DNA of 38,219 bases, taken from the NCBI GenBank assembly GCA_934661755.1, contig CAKUJM010000027.1, positions 1-38,219 on the forward strand, written 5' to 3'. A program made the position numbers and the translations under genes. Under the pieces are notes generated by a model. It was not told the origin of the DNA. It saw only the letters and a program-made list of their open reading frames with translations, and searched no databases. Source of the stretch: an uncultured Lentisphaeria bacterium. GTDB taxonomy: Bacteria > Verrucomicrobiota > Lentisphaeria > Oligosphaerales > Oligosphaeraceae. Positions 30,984 through 38,219 of this stretch are shown here, one piece after another (the stretch's first letter is position 1; every line of letters begins with the position of its first letter).

Positions 30984-31958
30984 GTGAAAATTCTAACAGC
31001 TGTTTTTCTTCTGCTGGCGGCGGCCGCAGGCGTCTCATGCGGCGGCGAGGCCATCGCCATGCAAGTGGCGCAATACGCCGCCGACGACGATGGCACGGCA
31101 GACCGCCACTACCCCGGTGCACTGCCATCGCTGTTGAAGGCGGCCCGCGAATGCACCGGCCTCCCGTTTGCGGACGAGCCATTGCTGATCACCTCCTTTT
31201 GCGACCGGCGGCTGGCCGCATGCCCCGCGCTCTACCTGAATTGGGACGAACGCGACGACTGGGAAAAGCTGGGCGCCGAAGAGGCCGCCGCGCTCCGCGG
31301 CTACCTGGAAAATGGCGGGATGGCGATAATCGACGCCGGAATAACGGCGTCGTTCCTGCGGCAGCATCCCGGTGCCGGACAGTCACACAGCTTCGCCGAA
31401 TGGCGGGAACGGCCAGAGGTGCGGGCGTTCTTCTCACGGGTGCTGCCGCGACAGCCATTCCGGCGCCTGGACCGCGACGATCCGATCTTCAGCGGCTGCT
31501 TCGCCGGGTTGCCCGATCCCTCGCTGCTGCCGGAGACGGTGCGCGAATACGCCGTCAATGAAAAATGGCCTTCCGGCAGCTATTCGGCGGTGGCGATCCG
31601 CATCGACGGCCATGTCGCGGCGGTGGCATTGCCGATCATGGCGCTGGGATGGGAACGCAATCCGCAGGGCGGGTGGGAAACCGCCATCCGGCTGCGGGTG
31701 CTGGAGTCGGGCGACCGGCTGGACGAGGCGCTGTCCCGGGCCGCAGTGAACGGCGGGCAATACGAGGTGGTGCGCGAAGATGGCGGAACGGATGAGGTGT
31801 TCTGCCAGGATGAATCGCTGCCGGCATGGGTGCGGGAGCCCGGCGGACGCTGGCGGATCTACCGCTACTACGACTCCCGGCAAATCAATGACTTCACCCA
31901 TGTGTTCTACACCCGGCTGGGAATAAACCTGCTGATGGCCGCGGTCCTGGGCGAATAG
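30984..31958 (+). CDS. Exported DUF4159-type protein
   Basis: The product is 324 residues from a GTG start that opens a clean signal peptide (MKILTAVFLLLAAAAGVSCGGEAIA); a Cys after GVS is a poor lipobox. The mature part matches DUF4159: a flavodoxin/glutamine-amidotransferase-like fold with ALYLNWDERDDW, LRGYLENGGMAIIDAG, HPIF-like DDPIFSGCF, and the typical end TRLGINLLMAAVLGE. Family members occur with MoxR/Bat-type VWA membrane proteins in PVC and other bacteria; a VWA protein is encoded 3.8 kb downstream (35803). No Shine-Dalgarno is visible, so the start is moderately sure. Confidence 0.82.
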   Translation: MKILTAVFLLLAAAAGVSCGGEAIAMQVAQYAADDDGTADRHYPGALPSLLKAARECTGLPFADEPLLITSFCDRRLAACPALYLNWDERDDWEKLGAEEAAALRGYLENGGMAIIDAGITASFLRQHPGAGQSHSFAEWRERPEVRAFFSRVLPRQPFRRLDRDDPIFSGCFAGLPDPSLLPETVREYAVNEKWPSGSYSAVAIRIDGHVAAVALPIMALGWERNPQGGWETAIRLRVLESGDRLDEALSRAAVNGGQYEVVREDGGTDEVFCQDESLPAWVREPGGRWRIYRYYDSRQINDFTHVFYTRLGINLLMAAVLGE

Positions 31959-31989
31959 AAGACTCCCGCGGAATGGAAGACTCCCGCGG
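31954..31989 (+). repeat. 18-bp tandem duplication across a stop codon
   Basis: AATAGAAGACTCCCGCGG (31954-31971) is followed at once by a copy with one change (31972-31989, AATGG instead of AATAG). The first unit contains the DUF4159 stop TAG; the altered base in the second unit creates an ATG at 31973 in the frame of the next gene. Confidence 0.95.
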
Positions 31990-32017
31990 GGACGGCGGAA
32001 TGCGACAGCTCTTGATT

Positions 32018-32680
32018 ATGGACTCATACATTGAATTCTTTTTCGTGCGCCATGGTGAGACTGCGGACAATGCCGCAGGGATCCTCCAGGGACAGCTGGA
32101 TTCGCCGCTCAACGCGCTTGGGCGAAGCCAGGCGTCCTGCGTCGCCCAGGCCCTGGCGGGGATGCGCATCGATGCCGCCTATTCCAGCGATTTGCTTCGC
32201 GCCGCCCAAACCGCCCGGGCGATCGTGGATGCGCATGGCGGCGGCGTGCCGCTGACGACGGAGCGCGGGCTGCGCGAATGGAATCTGGGCGACTTCGAGG
32301 GACGGCGCCAGCGCGACCTCCTGGCGGAGCATGTCGATATATTGCGGTCGCTGCGAATCGAGGAGCCCGGTGACCGCATGGTTCCCGGCGGCGAGTCGAA
32401 GCTGGCTTTTTTTGCGCGCATCCGCGGGGCGATGCAGATGATCGCCGCCCGGCATCATGCCGGACAGAGAGTGCTGGTCGTCACCCACGGCGGGGCGATG
32501 CAGGTGGTTTTCCGGATGGCGATTGGCGCACTGCAGCCGGGCGCGGTCGTGCCTCTGCCGGACAACGCCTCCTTTTCCCGCGTCCGCTATCTGCCTTCGG
32601 AGAAGCGCTGGGGGCTGTCCACTTGGAATGAACGCTCCCACCTTGACGCCATCGGCGTCCACAATACGCTGATTTTTTAG
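32018..32680 (+). CDS. Histidine phosphatase family protein (phosphoglycerate mutase-like)
   Basis: The product is 220 residues. The phosphohistidine motif is FFFVRHGETADN (R11-H12-G13), followed by LGRSQA, AYSSDLLRAAQTARAI and REWNLGDFEGRR. The second catalytic histidine is in LVVTHGGAMQVVFR. Members include cofactor-dependent phosphoglycerate mutases, CobC and fructose-bisphosphatase-like phosphatases; the specific substrate is not evident. The ATG at 32018 puts the RHG motif at the usual distance. In-frame ATGs at 32000 and 31973 exist, the latter created by an 18-bp duplication. It ends before a promoter candidate for the next operon. Confidence 0.88.
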   Translation: MDSYIEFFFVRHGETADNAAGILQGQLDSPLNALGRSQASCVAQALAGMRIDAAYSSDLLRAAQTARAIVDAHGGGVPLTTERGLREWNLGDFEGRRQRDLLAEHVDILRSLRIEEPGDRMVPGGESKLAFFARIRGAMQMIAARHHAGQRVLVVTHGGAMQVVFRMAIGALQPGAVVPLPDNASFSRVRYLPSEKRWGLSTWNERSHLDAIGVHNTLIF

Positions 32681-32722
32681 GCGCATATGGACGCGCGGTG
32701 CAAATTTTTTTGCTTCACCGGC

Positions 32723-32750
32723 TTGAAAATGCAGGATAATGGACTAACTT
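32723..32750 (+). promoter_or_regulatory. Candidate promoter of the coiled-coil/murG gene run
   Basis: TTGAAA (32723-32728) and TAACTT (32745-32750) are separated by 16 bp in the 162-bp gap before 32843. A transcript would have a leader of about 85 nt. Confidence 0.45.
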
Positions 32751-32842
32751 GAATGCAATTACGGAAATCCGCATCCAGCCGGTGCCGATTGGACGCAGTC
32801 GCGCCGGTTTCCAGCTTAAACATCTAAGGAGTGTATCCTCAC

Positions 32843-34084
32843 ATGGGTAAAACAGGGAAGATTTGCGCACCGGTGATTCTGGTATTGGCGATTGCCGCGG
32901 TTGTGCTCGGCGTGTTCTTGATGCAGACCGGCAAGAAGGCGTCCAGGCGCGCCGAAATTCTTGCCGGCGGGCTGTCCGCCACGGCAAAGACCCTGGATTC
33001 CGGCAGCGGCGAGTCCTCCAAGGCGACCTACCAGCCGGCGGGGAAGGGCGGCAAGGAGTCCGGCACTCTCGGCTGGGAGGAGTTCAGGAAGGGCGAAGAT
33101 GGCTACGCCTCGTCCGTGCAGTCGGTGGACAACCTGGCGCAGAAGGTGCTCGAGCAGCGGGCGGCGCTGATCGGCTATCTGGTGAATCTCGGAAGGGATC
33201 TGAACGCTCCGGGAAAATTCCGCCCGGATGCCGAGGCGCTGGCGGATCTGACCAAGTATGAGGGCGGCGCCAATGGGCTGTCCGCCTTTGTGAACAACTT
33301 GAACCGCCGTGACAATGTGCTGCGCAGCGAACTCAACCGCTTCCTGGGAGTCCTCGGTGTGAATGAACGCTACAATGGCGACATTCCGGAGGACGGCAGC
33401 GGCCTTTCCCAGCGTGACCGCGGCGCCTTCACCGCCGGCGCGCGCGCCTTCAACCAGCTGCGCGACAACGCCCGGAAATACGAGGGTGCGCTGAAGAACG
33501 TCTATCCCACCCTGAACACAGTGCGCATCCCCGGAGTGGCCTGGACGCAGCTTTCCGGAGCGGACAGCGGCAATGTCGACAAGCTGGTCGGCAATGTCCA
33601 GCAGAATCTGCGGGTCGCCAGGGAGCAGCTGCAGCGGATCAACCAGCTGACCGACGAGTTGAAGAAGGCCAATGAAAAGATTGCGCAGCAACAGGAACAG
33701 TTGCGGATCTGCGCCGCGAACGAGGCCAAGGCCAACGAGATCATCGAGGGCTTCTACAAGCGCGGCCTGGGCATGGACAAGGGTGATCCGGCCAAACCGG
33801 CGCTGACCAGCTACGACCAGGTCAACTCGACGCTGGCGGGACGCATCCTGGGCGTTGATGAAAAATATGGCTTTGTGGTGGTCAGCGTGACCCAGAGCGA
33901 TGCCATCGAGGGGCTGAAGTTCACCGTCCACCGCAAGGACGACTTCCTGGGGACGATCCGGCTGATCAGCCTCGGCCGCTACAATTCGCTGGCGGTGGTT
34001 GACCACGGCAGCATCGGGTCGCTGAAGATCGGCGACACCATCATTGTCGCCAGTCCGGTATTGCAGGACAAAATTGAGAAGTAA
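32843..34084 (+). CDS. Membrane-anchored coiled-coil protein, function unknown
   Basis: The product is 413 residues. One N-terminal transmembrane helix (about 7-27, ICAPVILVLAIAAVVLGVFLM) is followed by a Gly/Ser/Lys linker, helical stretches, and a heptad-rich coiled coil (about 255-295, LQRINQLTDELKKANEKIAQQQEQL). The C-terminal beta domain (about 325-413) contains GRILGVDEKYGFVVVSVTQSDAIEGLKFTVHRKDDFLG and GSLKIGDTIIVAS, like small barrel folds seen in envelope proteins. The start follows AAGGAG (32827-32832). It heads a run with a small membrane protein, a lipoprotein, murG and a VWA protein, suggesting an envelope role. I cannot name the family. Confidence 0.8.
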   Translation: MGKTGKICAPVILVLAIAAVVLGVFLMQTGKKASRRAEILAGGLSATAKTLDSGSGESSKATYQPAGKGGKESGTLGWEEFRKGEDGYASSVQSVDNLAQKVLEQRAALIGYLVNLGRDLNAPGKFRPDAEALADLTKYEGGANGLSAFVNNLNRRDNVLRSELNRFLGVLGVNERYNGDIPEDGSGLSQRDRGAFTAGARAFNQLRDNARKYEGALKNVYPTLNTVRIPGVAWTQLSGADSGNVDKLVGNVQQNLRVAREQLQRINQLTDELKKANEKIAQQQEQLRICAANEAKANEIIEGFYKRGLGMDKGDPAKPALTSYDQVNSTLAGRILGVDEKYGFVVVSVTQSDAIEGLKFTVHRKDDFLGTIRLISLGRYNSLAVVDHGSIGSLKIGDTIIVASPVLQDKIEK

Positions 34085-34108
34085 CCAAAAGGGGAGGCAA
34101 GCGTAACC

Positions 34109-34357
34109 ATGGCATTTTCATTAGGAAAGAAGACGGCCCCTGAGACTGCGAATGGCGCCTCTCCTGCGGCGGAAAAGCCGGCGGCGCCGGCCAGGGAAAA
34201 GAAGGCGGCGGCACCATTGCCGCCGCCGCGCATGCGCCGAGGCGGCAATGGCGGCGGAGCGAAATTCCCGGATGTCTGCATGATGCTGGGCGTGGCGGTC
34301 CTTTTTGCCGCGGTGGTCATTGAGCTGCTGGCGTGCAAGAAGCTGATGTTCTTCTAG
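34109..34357 (+). CDS. Small single-pass membrane protein
   Basis: The product is 82 residues: an Ala/Pro/Lys-rich, basic N-terminal half (likely cytoplasmic and disordered) and one transmembrane helix near the C terminus (VCMMLGVAVLFAAVVIELLAC). GGGGAGG lies about 11 nt before the ATG. It sits between the coiled-coil protein and a lipoprotein gene, overlapping neither but with short gaps. No family recognised. Confidence 0.75.
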   Translation: MAFSLGKKTAPETANGASPAAEKPAAPAREKKAAAPLPPPRMRRGGNGGGAKFPDVCMMLGVAVLFAAVVIELLACKKLMFF

Positions 34358-34368
34358 GAGGACGACGC

Positions 34369-34545
34369 ATGAAGAACCGGTGTGCCTGCAGTCGTATTGT
34401 GCCGGCGCTGATGCTGGCGCTGTTCCTGGGCGTCCTGGCATTTGCCGCCGCCGGCTGTGTCGGTTTGCACTCCAATCCCGACAGCGAGCTTCCGGGAAAC
34501 AAGCCGGCGTCGTGGGAAGGCAAGTCGCTTGGGGTGCCGATGTAG
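34369..34545 (+). CDS. Small lipoprotein with a C-terminal SWEG-type tail
   Basis: The product is 58 residues with a hydrophobic signal and lipobox-like AAAGC (Cys about 30). The short mature tail contains SNPDSELPGNKPASWEGKSLGVPM. Tails with N-P-WEG are, as I recall, common in very small lipoproteins of Verrucomicrobia and relatives; this is a weak taxonomic hint. AGGAGG is 6-7 nt before the ATG. It starts 11 nt after the preceding stop and ends 42 nt before murG. Confidence 0.78.
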   Translation: MKNRCACSRIVPALMLALFLGVLAFAAAGCVGLHSNPDSELPGNKPASWEGKSLGVPM

Positions 34546-34587
34546 CGCCGGCGCTGGCGTTGGGCCAATGATGCCAGGGGAATTGTC

Positions 34588-35757
34588 TTGCATCGGACGT
34601 GTCATCTGATTATTGCCTGCGGAGGGACCGGCGGGCATTTTTATCCGACTTTTTCGGTCGCCCGCAGATTCTGCGAGTATTTCCGGCATGATCCCGAGTG
34701 GGGCGGGGCGAAGGCGACCTTTCTGGTGTCCGGCAAGCACGCCGCTGAACAGAAACGGATCGTCGAGTCCAATGGTTTTGACGCCCGGATTGTCGATGCG
34801 GTGCGGCTGCCCGGGTCGCCGCTTGGGCTGCCGGGGTTTGCATGGCGTTTCTGGCGCTGCCGTCGCCAGGCGGGGCGGATATTGCGGGAGCTTGACGGCG
34901 ATGTCATGCTGAGCATGGGCAGCTATGCTGCCGCGCCGGCAAGCCATGCCTGGCCAAGCGGAAGACGTCCGCTGGTGTTGCATGAAGGCAATACGGTCAT
35001 GGGCAGGGCCAACCGCTGGATGGTGTCGCATGCCTGCGGGGTGGCGCTGACGCTGCCGCTGGCCGATCCGGCGCAGCTGAAGGGCAGACCGTCGCGCATC
35101 ACCGGCATGCCCTTGCGCGAGGAGCTGCTTGCCGGTGCGCGCGAAGCGCCTTCGGAGTCTGCGCGCGAGGCGTTGTGCGCCGATTTCGGCTTGGATCCGT
35201 CGCGTCGGACCGTGCTGGCCTTTGGCGGCAGCCAGGGCGCCCAGGCAATCAACCGGCTGTTGCAGGAAAGTGCCGCAAAATTGCGGGATTTTTCCGGAAG
35301 ACTGCAATTTATCATCCTGACTGGGCAGACCGACAACCAGCAGATGCAATCAGCCTTCGAGCAGGCGGGGATATTGGCCAGGATTTGCCAAAGTGATCCG
35401 GAAATCGGCAAATGCTATGGGCTGGCGGATCTGGTGATCTGCCGTGGCGGCGCCTCCAGCCTCTGCGAAATTGCGCTGTTCGGCAAGCCGATGGTGATAA
35501 TCCCGCTGCCGTCTGCGGCCGACAACCATCAATATTACAACGCGATGGCTTTTGTACAGGCCAATGCCGCCAGGCTGCTTCCCCAGTCCGAGGCCAACGC
35601 GGAGAGACTCCGGCAGCTGCTGGCAGATTGGCTGGATGACCCCGGAAGGTGGCGCCAGATGGGCGGGAACGCCAGAAAGCTTGCCTGCCCGGACGCCACC
35701 GACAGAGTCGCCAGGATGCTCGTCGATGCCGTGAAGGATAATGCAGGCCAGCGGTAG
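34588..35757 (+). CDS. murG: UDP-N-acetylglucosamine transferase MurG
   Basis: The product is 389 residues from a TTG start supported by AGGGGA six bases upstream. The N-terminal GT-B half has the donor/acceptor loop CGGTGGHFYPTFSVA, HEGNTVMGRANR, and the linker ITGMPLREE. The C-terminal half has FGGSQGAQAINRLL and the UDP-sugar signature CRGGASSLCEIALFGKPMVIIPLPSAADNHQYYNA. MurG adds GlcNAc to lipid I to make lipid II at the inner face of the membrane. It is outside the usual dcw cluster and follows three small envelope genes. Phe replaces the common Ile in GGTGGHIYP. Confidence 0.92.
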   Translation: MHRTCHLIIACGGTGGHFYPTFSVARRFCEYFRHDPEWGGAKATFLVSGKHAAEQKRIVESNGFDARIVDAVRLPGSPLGLPGFAWRFWRCRRQAGRILRELDGDVMLSMGSYAAAPASHAWPSGRRPLVLHEGNTVMGRANRWMVSHACGVALTLPLADPAQLKGRPSRITGMPLREELLAGAREAPSESAREALCADFGLDPSRRTVLAFGGSQGAQAINRLLQESAAKLRDFSGRLQFIILTGQTDNQQMQSAFEQAGILARICQSDPEIGKCYGLADLVICRGGASSLCEIALFGKPMVIIPLPSAADNHQYYNAMAFVQANAARLLPQSEANAERLRQLLADWLDDPGRWRQMGGNARKLACPDATDRVARMLVDAVKDNAGQR

Positions 35758-35802
35758 GATGATGGTGGCGAAGGCGGAAACAGGCCGCAGGGATGGCTCG
35801 CC

Positions 35803-38031
35803 ATGGCCAGGGTGATATTCGAACCGTTTGTCCAGCCATGGTGGCTGATGCTGTGGGCGGCGGCTGCATTGACGCTGTCCGCATTTCACTATCGGCGGCA
35901 ATTGGCCGGGCTCATGCGGCCGCGTTTGCGATGGCTGTTGCTGTGGCTGGAATGGGCGGCAATCGCGATGTTCGTGGCGTATGCCGCCAATTTGCAGCTG
36001 GAACGGTCGCATCCGGACCCGGGGGCATGCCGCATCGCGGTGCTGGTAGACGGTTCGGAGTCGATGCATTCCTGCAATGACATGCCCGATGGGCGAAGCC
36101 GCTGGCAGGCGGCGGTGGCGGCGGCCGAGATCTTCCATAGCCGCAATGGCGGACAATGCGAGGTGCGGCAATTTGGCGGAAGCGCTTTTCCCGCAGTCCC
36201 CTGGCCATTGGATGACGCCGATGCGTCGCCGCCATTGCCGGGCGGGACCGACTTGGCCGCGGCAATCCAGTCCGCGTTGGCGGAAGAAGGCACGCCTGGG
36301 GTTTTGCCGTGGGGGGCGATGGTGATTGTCGGGGATGGACGGCACAATGCATCGGATGACGATGCAGTCATCGCCGCGGCCAGGCGGGCGCGGGAACTGG
36401 GCATTCCGGTGTCGACGCTGTGCCTGGGCGGTGGCGGCCGGCGGCGGCGTACGGAACTGAAATTGGAGTCGCCGCGACTGATGCTGGAAGCCGGGCAGGG
36501 CGGCAGCGCCTTCGCCACGATCCACAACCGCACGGATGCCACCCGCAAGATCCGCCTGGTGATGTCGGAGGAATGCGCCCCGTCAAAGGATGCGCCGCCG
36601 CCGCCATTGGTGACGGCATTGACGCTGTCGGCCAATGAGTCGCGCCGGGTGGAGTTGCCGATCCCCGCCGCGGAGCGACCGGGCGAGCGGATTTTCCGGC
36701 TGGCGGCCGGTGCGGATGGCACGGTGCGTTTTTTTCGGGTGGAGGATCATCCGCCCCGGCGATGCCGCATTCTCTATCTTGGCAATGGCATGTCCTGGCA
36801 ATGGCGTTTCTTGCGGCTGGCAAACCAGAGCCGTGGCGATGCCATGCGCCTGTCCGCAGTCATCGCGCTCCCGCAGACCGAAGAGCGATGGCAGGCCCTG
36901 CCACCGGATTTCCGGCCACAGCGGCGCTTCTGGTCCATGGGTGGCGCTGATGAGTGCTGGCCGCAGAATGCCGCGGCGCTTGCGCGTTATGATGTGGTGG
37001 TGGTCGAGTGTGGCGTCGCCGCCGCCATGGGGAGTGCGGCACAGCAAGCCATCGCAGATTTCGCAACTGCCGGCGGTGGCGGCGTGCTCTTCACCGGTGC
37101 GGCGGAATTGCTGCCGGAGACGCTGGCGCGGCTGTGCCCCGGGCGGAAATTCGGACAACGGACCGCCGGGGACGCACAGCCGCCGTTGCTGACGGACGAC
37201 CTGATTTACAGCGACGGCGCCAGCCGTGACGCCATCGCCCAGGAAAAACTGCTTCCGCGAGGATCCGCATATTTCTTTTGCGCTGAGGCGGATTTGCTGT
37301 CACGGACCATAATGGCCGACCAGCACGGCAATGCGGTGCTCATGGCGCGTTCGGCGGGAAATGCCGGCCGCGCCGTCTGGTGTGGCTTGGAAGAGTCGTG
37401 GCGGTGGTGCCTGGAGGACGCCGGCGGCCGCGGAACCCGGCGCTATCGCATCTTTTGGAATACGCTGCTGGAATGGCTGGCGACGAACCGGGTGAAGCCG
37501 CTGGAAACGCTAACAACCCGTGAAAGCGTCGTCGCTGGAAGCGAGGTCGAATTGTCGGTGCGGGTTCATGACGAGGATTTTTCGCCAGCGGAGAACGCCA
37601 CAGTCCACGCCGTCCTGACTGCGCCGGACGCCACGGTGCGGTACGCCGACATGCCGCCATCCGGCGACGAGCCTGGTGGGTATTCCTGCCGACAGCGTCT
37701 GGACGCGCCGGGAGTCTGGCATGTGCGATACGAGTCGGAGAGCCGGCCAGGCTTGCCAGTGCGCTATTGCGATACGTCGCTGATTGTGGTGCCAGACGAC
37801 CGCGAAAACGCTGTAACCGCCGCCAACTTCCCGCTGATGGCGGCGGTGGCGCGCATCTCCGGCGGAGAAACGCTGACTCCGGGAAAAATGGATGGCGCAT
37901 TGCCAATGAAGGCGTCACTGCCGCAATTGCGGCGCCGGACGCCGCTGGCAGGCCATGTGCCGTTTGCGCTGCTGATGGCCGCACTGCTGGCCGCTGTCTG
38001 GCATCTCCGACGCAGAAACGGCGCCTGCTGA
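35803..38031 (+). CDS. Large membrane protein with von Willebrand factor A domain
   Basis: The product is 742 residues. Two N-terminal transmembrane helices (about 13-25 and 42-62) precede a VWA domain with an intact metal site: VDGSESMHS (DxSxS), GGTDLAAAI and VGDGRHN. Then come a beta-sandwich (about 225-310) and a region resembling class I glutamine-amidotransferase/flavodoxin folds (RILYLGNGMSWQWRFL ... ARYDVVVVECGV ... FATAGGGGVLFTGA). A second beta domain follows, ending in a C-terminal helix (FALLMAALLAAVWHLRR). This matches the BatA-like membrane proteins that occur with MoxR ATPases and DUF4159 proteins; no MoxR gene is in the window. The function is unproven. The start has AGGGAT about 8 nt upstream. 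Confidence 0.85.
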   Translation: MARVIFEPFVQPWWLMLWAAAALTLSAFHYRRQLAGLMRPRLRWLLLWLEWAAIAMFVAYAANLQLERSHPDPGACRIAVLVDGSESMHSCNDMPDGRSRWQAAVAAAEIFHSRNGGQCEVRQFGGSAFPAVPWPLDDADASPPLPGGTDLAAAIQSALAEEGTPGVLPWGAMVIVGDGRHNASDDDAVIAAARRARELGIPVSTLCLGGGGRRRRTELKLESPRLMLEAGQGGSAFATIHNRTDATRKIRLVMSEECAPSKDAPPPPLVTALTLSANESRRVELPIPAAERPGERIFRLAAGADGTVRFFRVEDHPPRRCRILYLGNGMSWQWRFLRLANQSRGDAMRLSAVIALPQTEERWQALPPDFRPQRRFWSMGGADECWPQNAAALARYDVVVVECGVAAAMGSAAQQAIADFATAGGGGVLFTGAAELLPETLARLCPGRKFGQRTAGDAQPPLLTDDLIYSDGASRDAIAQEKLLPRGSAYFFCAEADLLSRTIMADQHGNAVLMARSAGNAGRAVWCGLEESWRWCLEDAGGRGTRRYRIFWNTLLEWLATNRVKPLETLTTRESVVAGSEVELSVRVHDEDFSPAENATVHAVLTAPDATVRYADMPPSGDEPGGYSCRQRLDAPGVWHVRYESESRPGLPVRYCDTSLIVVPDDRENAVTAANFPLMAAVARISGGETLTPGKMDGALPMKASLPQLRRRTPLAGHVPFALLMAALLAAVWHLRRRNGAC

Positions 38032-38048
38032 CGCATGCAGAGTTCGAC

Positions 38049-38082
38049 GGATGGGCGGATGAGATGGATGGGCGGATGAGAT
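38049..38082. repeat. 17-bp perfect tandem repeat, two units
   Basis: GGATGGGCGGATGAGAT occurs at 38049-38065 and 38066-38082. It lies just after the VWA gene stop. Confidence 0.93.
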
Positions 38083-38219
38083 GGGGGTAAAGCCCTCCAG
38101 TGATAAAAATGACAATCTCCCTCGCGCGCGCGCGTCATCCACATAGGTGGGCCATGTACCCCATAGGCGCTAACTTATTCTTTAGATTCTAAGAGCGAAA
38201 CTTCAGGAAATTATTATCT
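38083..38219. other. Window-edge intergenic segment, no gene seen
   Basis: After the tandem repeat there is a (CG)6 run (38123-38134) and then a markedly AT-richer end. No open frame, RNA or terminator is supportable before the window ends. Confidence 0.6.

Overview
The window is high-GC bacterial chromosome (about 60% GC by eye) with short intergenic gaps. It holds 24 protein genes, one 18-codon leader peptide and one tRNA. I see no rRNA, CRISPR array, transposase or prophage module. The gene mix suggests an anaerobic fermenter of the PVC superphylum, most likely Lentisphaerota or Kiritimatiellota. The evidence is a Gram-negative envelope (SurA-like foldase, small lipoproteins, MurG), AdhE with [FeFe] hydrogenases, plant-sugar enzymes, very large exported beta-rich proteins, and DUF1573, DUF4159 and Sel1 families. 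This assignment is inference; no phylogenetic marker was compared.

Layout. 1-1411: a 9-bp tandem array, a near-consensus promoter and a monocistronic exported protein. 1509-9113: an envelope/secretome run with a HEAT-like membrane protein, a PpiC foldase and a 1909-residue protein carrying three thioredoxin-like modules. 9304-11794: a DUF1573 protein and a Schlafen/AlbA-type gene of different base composition, next to tRNA-Thr(CGU). 12059-15240: a Sel1-repeat protein overlapping rsmB, then rsmD; the two methyltransferases modify neighbouring 16S rRNA bases. 15411-23261: adhE followed by a [2Fe-2S] protein, a PAS-containing sensory-type [FeFe] hydrogenase, a SpoIIE-type phosphatase, a second [2Fe-2S] protein and a catalytic-type [FeFe] hydrogenase. 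23287-28165: a sugar isomerase/epimerase and a GH36 alpha-galactosidase on the minus strand, divergent from glucuronate isomerase. 28212-29979: a complete-looking tryptophan attenuator followed by a TrpB2-type tryptophan synthase beta chain. 30060-38219: a Cys-rich unknown, DUF4159, a histidine phosphatase, a coiled-coil/small-membrane-protein/lipoprotein cassette running into murG, and a large VWA membrane protein.

How the parts fit. The adhE-hydrogenase block looks like a fermentative redox-disposal system (ethanol or H2) with its own sensor: a hydrogenase-like protein with an altered active-site loop, translationally overlapped with a phosphatase. The alpha-galactosidase and glucuronate isomerase point to growth on plant or mucin polysaccharides. 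The strongest regulatory find is the trp leader at 28248-28438: an 18-residue peptide with three consecutive Trp codons and mutually exclusive 1:2, 2:3 and 3:4 RNA pairings ending in an intrinsic terminator.

Other structure worth attention: a ~110-bp dispersed intergenic element in two copies (9171-9283 and 26608-26717) with a possible remnant inside the trp leader; a 59-nt perfect internal repeat in the giant gene; and an adhE leader with a long hairpin followed by eight Ts.
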